From positions 27,428,342 through 27,492,341 of the forward strand of contig JACMZG010001863.1 in the NCBI GenBank assembly GCA_018340805.1: 64,000 nucleotides of DNA. Direction: 5' to 3'. Of the stretch, positions 35,548-47,394 are shown in pieces; positions within the stretch are counted from its first letter, which is position 1; every line of letters begins with the position of its first letter. The notes beneath the pieces were generated by a model. It had not been told where the DNA came from. It did no database searches and worked only from the letters and a program-made list of their open reading frames with translations. Position numbers and translations under genes: made by a program. The DNA is from Microvelia longipes. Its lineage: Eukaryota; Arthropoda; Insecta; Hemiptera; Veliidae.

Positions 35548-35850
35548 TTAAGGGGGGGGGGGGTCCGTGATTAGTAAAAAGAGTAAAGAAAAGAAGACAA
35601 GCATCGCTAAAAGGCGGAAATTGTAGCGTAGTAAATAAGGGTCTAAAGGGGATGACGCGCCAAGTCGATTTGCCATATAACTAAGTGACCCCGTTGAGGA
35701 TAAGAAGAATCCACCACAAAACAAATACCGTACACAGCAGCACACACTTGATAAAACGCGCATGCTTACAATTCATTACATTAACTCCGTAGATCTTAAA
35801 TACATAGCCAGGGTACCTAGGTTCGAATCTGGGTAAGGACAATAATTTTT
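35548..35850. other. Poly-G run, GC-richer block and tRNA-like box B
   Basis: A run of about 13 G at 35551-35563 starts a GC/CpG-richer block (GATGACGCGCCAAGTCG). The minus ORF at 35548-35763 reads SLSYMANRLGASSPLDPYLL in its middle. At 35822-35834 GGTTCGAATCTGG resembles a pol III box B, with CCAGGGTACC before it and TTTTT after. The T-arm pairs imperfectly and no D-arm or box A is seen, so it is at best a decayed tRNA or SINE head. Confidence 0.3.
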
Positions 35851-36059
35851 ATTGTTTTATTTACAATATAACTTTATATCTACGAAATAATTCTGGCAAG
35901 GTGGTCTGTATGCCGGGCGAATTCCCTTTGAAATGCGTTTTCCCATAATAAACAATCCATTTCTTGATTAAGGTTTACTCAATACTCAAGCACTACTCAT
36001 AACTAATTTTTTCACTCGTCACTCATTTAAATGTATTTTAGGTTATCCGGCAATTGACC

Positions 36060-36400
36060 AAAGATATTTCGATTTTTCATTTTAAGTGGTCGCATCGGCT
36101 CCAAAAATTCGATTCAGCGCCCCAAAAACATTAGAAACGACACCCTACTCGAAATTTATTTTTCACCGACACTATTTTGTGTTTCTGGTAATTTACCACG
36201 GTCTTTTCGAAATTTAGGTTAGTTAGAGTAGTTGTATCTACTCTGGATCGGTGTCATTTGATTCAGTCTCAAAAACATAATAACCTTGAATTTTAAAATT
36301 TTTTAAAAATTTTGTTATCTCATTAAACCAGGTTAATGACGTCACAATAACTAAGTTTTAAATAGGTTAGAGTCCTCCACAAGGTTGATTTTTGTACCAA
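36060..36400 (+). repeat. RepE dispersed repeat copy
   Basis: Contains TTTAAGTGGTCGCATCGGC, GTAATTTACCACGG and ATTAAACCAGGTTAATGACG followed by TCACAATAAC. The same blocks recur at 38930-39030 (CGAGTTATTGACGTCACAG) and inverted at 52300-52500 (GACGTCGTTAATCCGG, AAGTGGTCCGATGCC, GTGGTAAATAACGGG). No ORF. Confidence 0.55.
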
Positions 36401-37605
36401 GTTTAGTTAAATTAGGGACATAATTGTGTTAATTGTGATTAGGGACCTTTGAAACGGATTTTCGTCATAGTACGAGTTTCGACTCCCGCTAGGACACCTA
36501 TCCCACTACCAAATTTTTCTCTAAGAAATTCGCTAATACTAGAATCTCTAGAATTCACTACATGACTAAATTCCACTCACCGGTGAGATTGAGATAAATT
36601 AAAAGACAAACTGTTATTAGATCAAGAAACTTGATTCAGTTCTTTAAAAATTCAAGATGTTTTTTAAGCTAAACCCGCAATTTAACAAAACTAATATTAC
36701 TACATTAATTTAAATTTGAAAATTCTCTGAACAAAGAAAATATTTTATCAAACACTGACACACGACCACTGGAAAGCTACCGCTCTCACTTTATCTTCTA
36801 CATCTATTTTAATGTTATTCTCTTAAAATTCTAAGATACCAAAATCGATAAGAATTAAAGTTCAAGTTCATTTGAAAACTTTATGAACATAACTGACTTA
36901 AACATTTACATGTCTGTTAGATTACTTAACTTAGGCACCAAAAATGTTGCCACTTTTAAACATGACGTCATTATCTTAAAAAGGAGTAAAAAAGATTATT
37001 TGACGTCACTAACAGGCGTCAAGTGCTATGAATTATGTAAAAAAGTTTCACCTAAAAACCTTTTTTTGAAACAGAAAAACCTTCAATTGCGGGTTTTATT
37101 AGTGTGGGTGTGTTTATAAACTTTTTACACCTAAATTTCGTTCCCTCTCTTCAAGACCTTTTAACCTTAATAGAAACTTATCATAGGACCTACTCAAAAA
37201 TTTCCTTCTAAAAATCCTTTTTGTTTAATTCTGAAAACAGTTGTAAATAACTTATACGTATTCTTTGTTTAGAAATGAAACTTCTTTTTGCCATAGTCAT
37301 GCTTTCGAATAATGAAGATAAAGTTTAAACTGTAACTTTATGTATCTTTTATTCCTCAAAGAAGAATACAAAGCATGATACAATATTAATTATATATTAC
37401 GCAACTGATCACGAAAATTTCAACAATTTTATCTTTAGTATAATAAAGGATAAGAAGAATGACTTTCGAAGTCTTTCAAAAATTATAATTAATTTGACGT
37501 CTTATTTAAACTTTATTAACGCATGTGTAATACTTAATGTAAATCACTTCTCGTAATATATAATATTACAACTTCATCACATATACTTCCGCTGTTTATG
37601 TCATA
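36401..37605. other. No gene seen
   Basis: The 78-residue ORF at 36883-37119 contains two TGACGTCA octamers but has no recognised motif or splice context. Confidence 0.35.
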
Positions 37606-37611
37606 CTATGG

Positions 37612-38157
37612 TTTACAGTACAACACACGGTTAAAATCAGTTGACAGCGCGTCAAAAAATTTGTGAGGGATAGAATTCTATTGGTTTGCCCTTTCCCTCT
37701 CCACCATATGCGCCAACCTCGGTACAAAACATCACCTTTTTCGAAAAAAAATCATTAAAAGGCAACACTGGTTTTAAAAATTCGTAACCTCGCGTCGCTT
37801 TTTTCCTCATTGTGCATTTTGATCTGTTTGAGTTTGTTTTGTTTCATTTCAATCCGTTCAATTCATCTAATTATGGGAGCGCTTTGGTTTTATTTTATTT
37901 ATACACTTAATTGGTAACTTTAAAAATACAACAATTTTTTTATCCTTAAAAAAGTAAATAAATAAATTTTTAAAATAAAAAATACGATATAAAATCAAAT
38001 CAAATGATCAAATTTAAAACATAACCTGACTTACAGTGTTGTCAGAGTATGGACTTTTTTGTTACTTAAAAAGGGGGATTTTTTTGCTAAATAATTTGGG
38101 TTCAAAGCATTTTGATTTTGGCGGGCTGTCAACTGATTTTAGCCGTTATACTATAGG
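37612..38157. mobile_element. MITE-like DNA transposon, about 546 bp
   Basis: Terminal inverted repeats: ACACACGGTTAAAATCAGTT then GACAGCGCG at the left (37623-37651) and GGGCTGTCAACTGATTTTAG then CCG at the right (38123-38145). The core GGCTAAAATCAGTTGACAG is shared with the shorter element at 46967-47144. The outer TATAGTAC-like end also matches. The interior has no transposase ORF, so it is non-autonomous. Subterminal ATTGG and CCAACCT words are shared with the short member. Confidence 0.75.
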
Positions 38158-38159
38158 TA

Positions 38160-39030
38160 TGTCGAAGGTGTCCGCAGCATAGTAGATGATATATTTTGGA
38201 CCGTATCAAGTTCATATTTAAAACATAATAAAGTACTCTTCGATTTCTTTTAAATAAAAAATAATGCAAATATTGTATATTCTTGTTCTACTTTATAATA
38301 AAGAAATTTATTTACGAATATTTACTCCTAAATTGCGTGTCAGAGTTGAGTTGGAAACCTACAAAAGCCTTAATATAAACAATCAAAATAAAAAATTAAT
38401 TAAAATAAAAGGTTAAATTTTATTACTTAAAAAAATGATACCATAAAAGACGAGAAACCCAACAAAAGAGCTTTTCTAAGTTAATAAATCCTCCGTACAA
38501 TTACGCGTGATGACAAGAAGCTATCACGATAAAGGAAACAATGAGGCGGGGGAGAAGAGAGTAATAACAAGTCCATTTCAAGCAGCTAGCATAACAAGAC
38601 ATTGCTTTACAGCTGTTTCTTAGTTCGTGACTAACAATCATGACTCATTTATCACTGTAAAGAAATTAAATGAAAAGTGATAGAGTAGAGATAATGGTTT
38701 TTTATGAGAAGACAATTTTCATCCATTTAGACCATTACGTTAACAAGCATCTATTAAAGTGGGTTCCTAAAATATTAAATTTTTAGCGGACCATCTACAA
38801 CAGGATTATAATTGTAGATATTTTTCTTAGAATATGGACGTGGTATAAAATTAGATGGTGCAATAACTAAAGAAAGACCTGCGCAAAAATATTAACCCAT
38901 ACTTTTACAGATTTTTTAAAATTGTTTGCTTATTAAGTAAACCGAGTTATTGACGTCACAGCAACCTGGTTTTCATAAGGTTCTTGCACTTCCTAATAAG
39001 GCTGATTTTGTACTAAGTTTTAAAAATATA
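38160..39030. other. No gene; RepE fragment at 38930-39030
   Basis: AT-rich except 38540-38640. RepE words TTATTGACGTCACAGCAACC with TGGTTTTCATAAGG occur at the right end, followed directly by the inverted-repeat element at 39034. In 36330-36400 the same words are followed by similar sequence (GTTGATTTTTGTACCAAG), so the 39-kb element interrupts or abuts RepE. Confidence 0.45.
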
Positions 39031-39033
39031 TAA

Positions 39034-39802
39034 CCCGTTTCACGAAAGTACAAGTCTTGTATACTGCAAGTAAAAGGTACAACTTTACTAATAATTGTAA
39101 GAAATTTGTTTCACTAATGTACAAATTCAGACTGGTAATTAGTAGCGGGTTTTTTAAAATTATTAAAAAAACACTAGTAGGTTACTACTACTAGTTTCCT
39201 AGATCTCCTAGGAAACGACGATATTTGTGTCAAACTCCAACCAAATTTGATTAGCTCCCGGACGAATCATAAAAACTATTGTATAAAAACAACTTGTTGC
39301 AACAAATGTCTACAACTTGTACTACAAAGCATTTCACAAATATCAAAACATATTATTGTAACAACAAGAGTTTTTGTAAACAGTATGTCAAAATATTATT
39401 AAAACCCAGTTTCATTCATATAAGTAAATTATTTCGAATGCAATTATTTTTAAAATACGAAAAGTAATATTTCTAAAAAAACGTTTTACAAGCTCATATT
39501 GAGTACTAGATTACTAATAAAAAAAAAAAGTTGGCGATAAAAACTAAGTTTTACATTAATAAAATGAACTTATAACTCAGTCTTCCGAGGCTTGGACTTA
39601 GGTAGATATTTTACAAGTAATTGTAATAGACAATAAAGTATTTATGACTTTGCATAAATTTGTAGAAACTTAAATGTTTATAACAAATAAAGATTATATA
39701 ATAGACAAGAAAATGTTGTTTATTGAATAGAAAAATATAACAAATTATCAAGTGTTTTTTACAATTTATGTAACTGCAAGACTTGTACTTTCGTGAAACG
39801 GG
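39034..39802. mobile_element. DNA transposon-like element with perfect 26-bp TIRs
   Basis: The left terminus 39034-39059 (CCCGTTTCACGAAAGTACAA then GTCTTG) is the exact reverse complement of 39777-39802. A diverged copy of the terminus sits inside at about 39108-39131 (GTTTCACTAATGTACAAATT). No transposase frame is seen in 770 bp, so it is non-autonomous. The GGGCCC/CCCGTTTCACGAA type of end recalls some PIF/Harbinger-like elements, but target site duplications are not visible and the class is a guess. It contains small hairpins at 39170-39215. Confidence 0.7.
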
Positions 39803-39823
39803 CCCCTGTTCGGAATACAACAC

Positions 39824-40108
<285 letters not shown>

Positions 40109-40164
40109 TCAATGCTTTGAGGCCACATAGTAGTTGTACTTAATCAGTTCGTCATATTAATGGT

Positions 40165-40200
40165 TTATATAAGTGGCATACTGCCACGATTTAAGCTAAT
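40165..40200 (-). repeat. RepB lead segment
   Basis: ATAAGTGGCATACTGCCACG is the inverse of the GTGGCAGTATGC(C/T)AC lead at 8757-8778. Confidence 0.5.
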
Positions 40201-40424
40201 GTTTCGATGTATTCGTGAAAAAACTCGATAATAAGATGATAATAAGATGAAACTTCGCATGTTAGTCTTTATATGAATGAATTGGTGCCAAACCTTAAAC
40301 CAATCGAAACATTTATCTGCGTGTAATGAAAGTATGCAATTTTTCCAGAGTCATTATTTCCGGTAAATGACGTCATAAGAATAAAATTTTCCAAATAGCA
40401 ACACTAGAACACTAGATGGTTTTT

Positions 40425-40640
40425 TTTTGTTGCAAGTTTCAACTCTTGCATAAGTACACAGGGTGCTACGATGATAACAGACACACAAATAGACAGACAA
40501 CTTTGTGAAACCACTTTGTATGTGTGATTTCCTCCTGAAACGGATGATTTAGTTAAAATCCCGGTTCCGCATTTTTTTGCCAACACAATACTTTTTCTAT
40601 GTATCAACGGTATTAATGAGTAAAAGTAAAAAAGAAATAA
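40425..40640 (-). repeat. RepA copy, 5' half
   Basis: Minus-oriented: GCAAGTTTCAACTCTTGCAT, GGTGCTACGATGATAACAGA, ACAGACAACTTTGTG, CTGAAACGGATGA, AATCCCGGTTCCGCA, GCCAACACAATACTTTTTCT. The ORF at 40404-40607 is a pass-through. Confidence 0.7.
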
Positions 40641-41477
40641 ATGCTATTCATTTTAATGCTTCTCTTCTATATGAATTATTTTAAAAAAAAATTAAAATAA
40701 AATTATAAACAGAGGGAGGGCAAGTGAAATTAGGTCCTGAAATAGTCATAAAAAAAAGAATGCTTTGATCAAACATTAGACGTCAAATATGTCCCAGTGA
40801 TTGATTTGAGTAAATAATGAAGCTTAAATAGTTCGACACATAATTTAAAATTTTAGTTTTACAAACTCTTTAAAAAATACCCTAAGGTCCCTAAAAGGTA
40901 TAAATGTTTCCAAATTATGTGTTTTTCAAATTTCGAAAACTTTATACCCAGATAAAATCTGAATATCCGAAATAGATTCAAAACTACAACTCAAAATAAT
41001 CAAATCATCCAGCGAATCTAAAAAACCAACATGGAATTTTAGAGTTTCATACAATTTAAAATTGACGTCCATAGGGAACAATTAAGGACCTTCTCTATTG
41101 AATGTTAAGTAAACCAAATGCTGGGTTATTTCTGTACTAACCGCATAAATTTATAATATCGTTCTATTCAGAAAGAATCAAACTGATATATAAAAGTTAT
41201 ACAAAATAAAAAGTTTATGAATAAAGTTTTGTCACAGATATCAATATGATATTTACGACTTACGTCTGACATTGTATATCACGAATAACATAAAGTGATA
41301 AAAACTTTAACATGAATATCAATAAATCCATATCCAAGTCGGTACAAGGTGTTAAAAACTAGGCCGATATGACTTTGGATACATTTTGGGCTCCAATCTA
41401 ATAACTATTTTAATACTTTTAACAAACTATTCAATCATATGTTTATTATAATCCAAACCTAACAGTAAAAAATCGGA

Positions 41478-41545
41478 TAAATTTCCTCATCACAAAAAAA
41501 AATTTCCTCATCACAAATTTTCTCATCAAAAAATTTCCTCATCAC
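41478..41545. repeat. Short tandem repeat, about 20-bp unit
   Basis: AAATTTCCTCATCACAAA repeated about four times with variable A runs. It abuts the RepA 3' end that follows. Confidence 0.85.
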
Positions 41546-41700
41546 ATCGGATAGGCTACGCCTATCTTTCCTACTTCATCCGTCTTCAGAATAAAAAATT
41601 CGCAAAATGTATACCGCAACACGTCTTCAGACCCGCTTCGCTTATCCTCAGATAGTAAATACATCTGTTTCATTCGCAGCGGCCATCCATACAGCTCTAA
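41540..41700 (-). repeat. RepA 3' part
   Basis: CATCGGATAGGCTACGCC, CTTCAGACCCGCTTCGCTTA with TCCTCAGATAG, and GCAGCGGCCATCC are the inverse of the RepA 3' end including the hairpin region. Overlapping ORFs on both strands come from this repeat. Confidence 0.6.
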
Positions 41701-41973
41701 CAACACCGAAATCACGAAATAAATTAAGCGTAAAAATCCGCCCTTGGATGATAATTTTGATGACGTCATACATTTTTAAGAAACAATAGAAATGAGTATA
41801 CAAGAGCATGCTCATGCATACATGAGTATACTCTCTAGCCACTCCTTGGCAACAGACTTCGTTGCCCATTCAACATCTTGTGCTCAGTTTCGGATTAATC
41901 CGAGGAAGTCTTCGAGAGTTATTATGCACTAAAAGAGTAAGAACTATTAAATATATGCACACATACATTTAAT

Positions 41974-42006
41974 AATATATATATATATATATTATATATA
42001 TATATT

Positions 42007-42043
<37 letters not shown>

Positions 42044-42046
42044 TAT
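41974..42046. repeat. (AT)n microsatellite with several phase switches
   Basis: About 73 bp, with at least four TT/AA switches. A RepD segment (CTCATAAGCGTAATTTTTTA, CCAATCGCGG) lies at 42145-42187 and a clearer one at 42587-42625. Confidence 0.95.
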
Positions 42047-42586
42047 ACACCACGTACACCTATATGATTTTTAAGACTTATATTTTTGGTAACAGAAGGC
42101 AAGACGGAATTGAGCCCACCACACTTCTATTGACTTCCGTCATCCGAACAACCTCATAAGCGTAATTTTTTACTCCAATCGCGGTAATAGAGTAGAGCCT
42201 ATATGACCAGACATCAGTCAAATTAAGTAAGTAATATACGCATTGTTTATACTTAAAGTTTAGGCTATATAATATTGAGCTATTCAAATTAGTTAACATA
42301 TTAGTCAAACATTTAAAATAACAATATTATTACTGTTAGTTCGATATTGGAATTGATCTAATCATGATTCTTTTATGAAATTCTACATTCATGAAATTTT
42401 TAGCATAAAACATAGTAAATAATCTATCTATACTTGGAACTAAATATATTAATTAAAAAAGAAATAAATTCCTATTTGAATTGTTGACGTTGATTATTTA
42501 ATTATAATTAAGTTTAGTAATCAGGATTTATTTTTAAATTTGCGGGGCAAGTGACAACACTCCCCTTCTAAACTTCAGTCATCTAA

Positions 42587-42630
42587 AGAACCTTAAAAGC
42601 GAATTTGTTTTATGAAAATTCGCTGGAATA
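42587..42630 (+). repeat. RepD hairpin segment
   Basis: AAAAGCGAATTTGTTTTATG followed by AAAATTCGCTGG: AGCGAATTT pairs with AAATTCGCT around a short loop. The AAAATTCGCT word recurs at 8740, 26333, 57146, 60138 and in decayed form elsewhere, often after a GCTCAT/AAGCG-T-rich lead. Confidence 0.45.
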
Positions 42631-43214
42631 AAATTAAATTAAAAATAAATAAAGTTTAAATATCTGTTCTATTTTGCGAATTTTCAGTATTTATCGGAAA
42701 ATTAAATTGGTGAATTCAGACTTTGATTTAATTAAATGTGTGAGGCGTCACAACGCCTCTAGTATCAATGTATAAAATAGAACAATAATGCCAGATGGTT
42801 ATTAACAACAATGTGCATATTTGATACTATAGTGGAACAGATATTCCAACACGTGACATGTTTAACTTTACTGTTAATGTATTCATAGATAATAATGTAC
42901 TATGAATATGGTTATTAAATTTCATATAACATTTGATAATAGTTGGGTTAATTAACTTGGTTGAAACAAGCAGGAGCATACAGGTTGCTTTTGCAATACA
43001 CTGTAAAATCTAACCGCGTATAAAAATCTAAATAAAGCAAATTTAAACATTATAACATCTAACCAACGTGTTTTTTGTCAGCTAATGCCCAAGAGTCAGT
43101 CAGTATAAGCGACATAAGAACGAGACTTATAGAAATTTAAAATAAGACAAAAACAACTTCAATTTCATGATTAAACAAAGCTTTTAGTGTCAAAAGCAGT
43201 GGCTACCGTAGCCG

Positions 43215-43256
43215 TATGCCACCAGAAGCAGGCAGTAAACAGCTTCTGGTGGTATA
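43215..43256. repeat. Short hairpin, 15-bp arms
   Basis: TATGCCACCAGAAGC (43215-43229) pairs with GCTTCTGGTGGTATA (43242-43256), one mismatch, 12-nt loop. Too short for an animal pre-miRNA by itself. Confidence 0.6.
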
Positions 43257-43456
43257 TCACCAATGTAAAGAACTCAGAGTAAAGGGCTGGAGTCTCATTT
43301 TAAAATGGCTAATATTAACAAACTTCAAAATATACATACATAATAACCTATGGGTTAATTACATTGAGAAAATAATTATTTACAATTATATTGGCTGTTT
43401 AGGCTCAGACACCCAAATAAATTCAGTTTTAATTCAAGTCCAAGTTGTCTCTCATT

Positions 43457-43518
43457 TCTCTCTCTCTCTCTCTTTACACACACACACAGATAAAGATACA
43501 CGACACACGAGACACACG

Positions 43519-43592
<74 letters not shown>

Positions 43593-43600
43593 ATATATAT

Positions 43601-43646
<46 letters not shown>
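43457..43646. repeat. (TC)n-(AC)n-(AT)n-(TG)n compound microsatellite
   Basis: TC run 43457-43473, AC run 43475-43488, short CACGA spacers, AT run 43520-43602 with one TT switch, then (TG)n 43603-43646. The AC run before and the TG run after make the locus roughly self-complementary. Both plus ORFs here are artefacts. Confidence 0.97.
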
Positions 43647-43647
<1 letters not shown>

Positions 43648-43649
43648 TT

Positions 43650-44700
43650 TCATATGCTTAAAAACAATTTTTAGCTCCTAGGCTTGGACTAATATTATTG
43701 CTTATAATTTAAAGAAAAAACAGTAAAGGACCGAACAGAAAAGATAATTTGTAAGTGGCAAGGAACATAAAATTTAATCTTTAATAAAAGGAAGAAGCAG
43801 ACTATAAGTTAAAAGAAGATTTAAACCTAATGAGAATTAAAGAAACCCTTATTATAACAAGAAAACTAAAAAACATAATAAACGATATAATAGCTTGTTT
43901 GTCAGCAAAATTAAATTATAGTCAATAAAAGAACCCCGGTAAAAGATTATATCAATATGATATCATCTATAGAACGAGGATAAATAGAAATTAGTCAAGG
44001 AACCAATAACATGTAATTATGAGGAAAATCTCGTCTTTAGTGAAGAAACTTGCCGCAATACTAGTGGCGAGTATGTGCAGGAATTTAGATTGTGGGTAAT
44101 CATTTAGAAAAACACATCTTTTATTATTTATTACAGTATTTTATTAATTTCCTAAAAGTATTAATCTTCTTATGTCCTATTATTTGAAACAGATTAAAGA
44201 TTTGATAGCAGAAATAACATGGTATTTAGTGTTAAATATATTTTATATATGATTAAAAATTATTAACAGTTTTAAAGATTATTAAATGATGTGAGAATCT
44301 TTAGATATAATTTGAATTTTTAAATTTAAAGGGAATTCAGGTTAAGAGTAAATATTTGAAGCAGAAATGGTTTGTATATGATAGTAGTTTATATGCTACT
44401 ATAAAAAGAATTGTAAATCATAGCATAGGAAATACTGCAATAAATAATATATCAGCGTTTTTCTACCTCTTTGATCCGAGACCCAAAAAAATTAATGGTT
44501 ACTACCCCGCGACCCAATTCTTATACTTTATACATGAGGAAGTTTTGTGGGCTTAGTACTTTGTTAGTTATAGATGGCCAGATTAATTAACAAAACGGGG
44601 AGAGTTTTGTAAATTTACAGAGTATAGTACTGTATTACTGCAGTAGTAGACTTTTATTTGCTTATAACATTAAAATAATAATTTGAATGTATTAAAAAAA
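43650..44700. other. No gene seen
   Basis: AT-rich. The ORF at 44356-44556 ends with LFDPRPKKINGYYPATQFL, slightly better than background but without a recognised motif or splice sites. Confidence 0.35.
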
Positions 44701-44727
44701 ATCTTAATTAGTCCTAGCAAGCCTTGC

Positions 44728-44998
44728 CTTAGGAACCCAGCTCGGCCACTGTAGATTGAATAAACAACTTAATGCTTTAGGCATAATCTAAGAGGATAAC
44801 TGTCCCATGTGTGGGCATTATGAGGAGACAGTTTTTCAACCTGCTTGCAGAGTGTGAGGCCTATACTTGTCTTTCGTACCTGCTATTTGCCGTTGGCTTC
44901 TTTTATGGAGATGAGTTCTCTTCACTTAGTAGAATTATCCTCCAAATCCCCCAATGTATGAACCTTTCCAAGAGATTCTTGGTACTAGTGTTGTAGGC
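44728..44998 (+). pseudogene. Non-LTR retrotransposon C-terminal remnant
   Basis: Split over three plus frames: GTQLGHCRLNKQLNALG (44731-44785), then CPMCGHYEETVFQ (about 44803-44840), then ECEAYTCLSYLLFAVGFFYG with EFSSLSRIILQ (44847-44950). This order (TGHCxLNxHL, CxxC-EET-H-C-E) is the tail after the RNase H domain in jockey/R1/I-type LINEs. Frameshifts and a stop make it dead. 45000-45060 is probably the element's 3' end. Confidence 0.8.
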
Positions 44999-45403
44999 TG
45001 AAAAATCGTGCCTGTCAAGAAGGGCCCAACTACGTAGCCTGCTACTACTACTTGCTTATAACCGTAAATATAATTTTTCAAAATAACTTATTTTATTTAA
45101 ACGAATGACAAATTATTTATAGGCGAGTGCAGCGAGCTAGAAATTGTTGCAGTAAAAGGCGTTTTTTCTTGTTTCGGTGGCTCATAAGCTCTTTCTTGAA
45201 GTTAGGTCTTGGACAGCCAGACGTTAGACCAGAATCATGGTTTTACCTTTATTCTAATTTGATTTTTAAGACGGTCAACGAAAATTAAATGACGTGTGCA
45301 ATTCCCCTATTTGGCCTTTCCATGAATACAGCTTACAAATTAACTATTTGATAGACCAACAAAATGAGTAAGTTACAGAAATAAACCTAAATAGCCGTAT
45401 GTA

Positions 45404-45870
45404 TCTAAAAAAGAGCGAGAAGCAACTGTCAAAAGCCAGGGGGATAACCGTATTTATCTAAGAAAGAGCGAAAAGCAACAGTAAAAAGCAAGGGATAGTC
45501 GTATGTATCTAAAAAGAGCGAAAGGCAACTGTCAAAAGCCAGGGGGATAACCGTATTTATCTAAGAAAGAGCGAAAAGCAACTGTCAAAAGCCAGGGGGA
45601 TAACCGTATTTATCTAAGAAAGAGCGAAAAGCAACTGTCAAAAGCCAGGGGGATAACCGTATTTATCTAAGAAGAGCGAAAGGCAACTGTCAAAGCAAGG
45701 GATAGCCGTATGTATTTAAGAAATAGCGAAAAGCAACGGTCAAAAGCAAGGGGGATAACCGTATGTATCTTAGAAATAGCGAAAAGCAACTTTCAAAAGC
45801 AAGGGATAATCGTATGTATCTAAAAAAGAACGAAAGGCAAGTGTCAAAAGCAAGGAATAGCCGTAGCAGC
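45404..45870. repeat. 53-bp minisatellite, about nine units
   Basis: Unit GATAACCGTATTTATCTAAG then AAAGAGCGAAAAGCAACTGT and CAAAAGCCAGGGG. Start-to-start distances are 51, 52, 53 and 53 bp in the middle. Variation is mainly in the number of Gs and in AAGAGCG versus AATAGCG. Confidence 0.93.
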
Positions 45871-46032
45871 TATTCCTATTTTTCATAGCCGTCCAGCTAT
45901 CTAGATTTCAATGTGATGTAGAAAAATCATTAAACTAAATAAGGTAATATATTAATGCATTAATGCAAGTGTATTGAATAAATCTTTTTGTGGGTTCAAT
46001 ATGCAATAGATATAGCCTGAAATAATGTTTTT

Positions 46033-46200
46033 TATTTCGGTAACGGAGGTCTAGGGTTCGCAGCCCGTGATGTGCTCTTAGTTTATGAATAGTATTTGTG
46101 ATAAAAAGTTTTGCCAACTTTAATTAGCACTTAAAGGTTAGAAGGATACAGACGTAACACACCAAAGGTGGTTACCCTGATGGACCAACAGGCCTTAAAA
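46033..46200 (+). repeat. tRNA-derived SINE, 5'-truncated
   Basis: Retains GGAGGTCTAGGGTTCGCAGC (box B), then CTTAGTTTATGAATAG, TTTTGCCAACTTTAATTAGC, ACCAAAGGTGGTTACCCTGA and CAGGCCTTAAAA. Box A is missing. The minus ORF at 45935-46117 passes through it. Confidence 0.7.
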
Positions 46201-46209
46201 CTGACATTC

Positions 46210-46960
46210 ATTTATTTATAAAACTTAGTATTTTCTATAATACATGCAACTTAATTTGTTTACTGTAACTAGATTAATTAATAATACAATTTATAAAACA
46301 CATATAAATTTAATTAATTGTTTTAAGAAATGTGGAAATGATGTAAATTGATAAATTACAGAGCACTAAATAATTATATGATGTAAAATATGTAATAATT
46401 AAAAACGTAAGTTATTAGATAAAATAATTAATGTAAAAGATCTTTTAAATAGGTAGTGTAAATTTTAATGGCATATTTTAAAATTATAACATTTGTTAAT
46501 AGAAAAATGCAAGTCAAATAATTTAACTAAGTGAAAGATGTATAGCACTCATTAATCACAGTGCGGGAAAGGAATTTTTCAAACCGCTCAAAATATTTTT
46601 TAAAAATAATTAATTCATTCTGGAGGCAAAAGAGAGCGGCATTATAAATTACGATTTCAGTAAAAATGTACAAGTAAGTACGATGTAATTTAAAATTGTA
46701 ATAAATAAATTTTACGAGAGTAAACGTCCTTGTTTACTCTTTTTACGTCTTACTTGAAGCATTAAAAGTTGCAGGTTAAGCAGCTATTAAGTTAACTGAT
46801 ATTTAAAAGTATACAGATTTAAAAAGAAGATTTTTAATTTTACGCGTTCATTGAACTGATAAATAATTTATTATACCGGAATTTTAAAAATATTTTAGAC
46901 GACGACCGTTAATATTAACATTTAGCAACAAGTAAGAAGCAGCCTTTTGCATACAAGTGT
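46210..46960. other. No gene seen
   Basis: AT-rich, no recognised motif. Confidence 0.4.
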
Positions 46961-46966
46961 ATGTTG

Positions 46967-47144
46967 CTATAATACAAAACACTGCTAAAATCAGTTGACA
47001 GTAGGGAAAACAATGGGAGGGAGCCAATGAGGTTAGTCCTGAATGTTGAACCACGCTCCAATTTCAAATCAGGCCAACCTTATTGGTTCTTCAACACTAT
47101 TTTCCCGCATTGTCAACTGATTTTAGCCGTGTGGCGTACTATAA
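46967..47144. mobile_element. MITE, 178 bp, same family as 37.6 kb
   Basis: The left end CTATAATACAAAACACTGCT then AAAATCAGTTGACAG is mirrored by the right end TTGTCAACTGATTTTAGCCG then TGTGGCGTACTATAA. Inverted repeats continue with mismatches for about 75 bp on each side, so the element can fold almost fully (CCAATGAGGTTAGTCCTGA pairs with TCAGGCCAACCTTATTGG). Non-coding. Confidence 0.85.
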
Positions 47145-47394
47145 AACGGCCCTAGTAAGGGTTGCATACAACACAAACAAATCATTTGGTTGCATTGCCA
47201 TTACAAATCCATTTAACATATTGTGTACCTTACTCATTCTACGAATGCTATTATTACAATAAATATTACTTTAGTGTTAATTTCCAAAGAAAAGTTGTAT
47301 ACTCCTGTACTAACACATGCATGAAGTGAAATTTACTATCAGCATCAGTTTCAGTTTAATCAATTGACATATATAAAATAATATAAAACTACAT

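Noticed and set aside
35822..35834. tRNA gene suggested by GGTTCGAATCTGG
   Set aside because: The T-stem pairs imperfectly and no acceptor stem, D-arm or box A at the right distance is present.
45404..45870. CRISPR-like array at 53-bp spacing
   Set aside because: The complete 53-bp unit is repeated, spacers are not unique, and variation is spread evenly.
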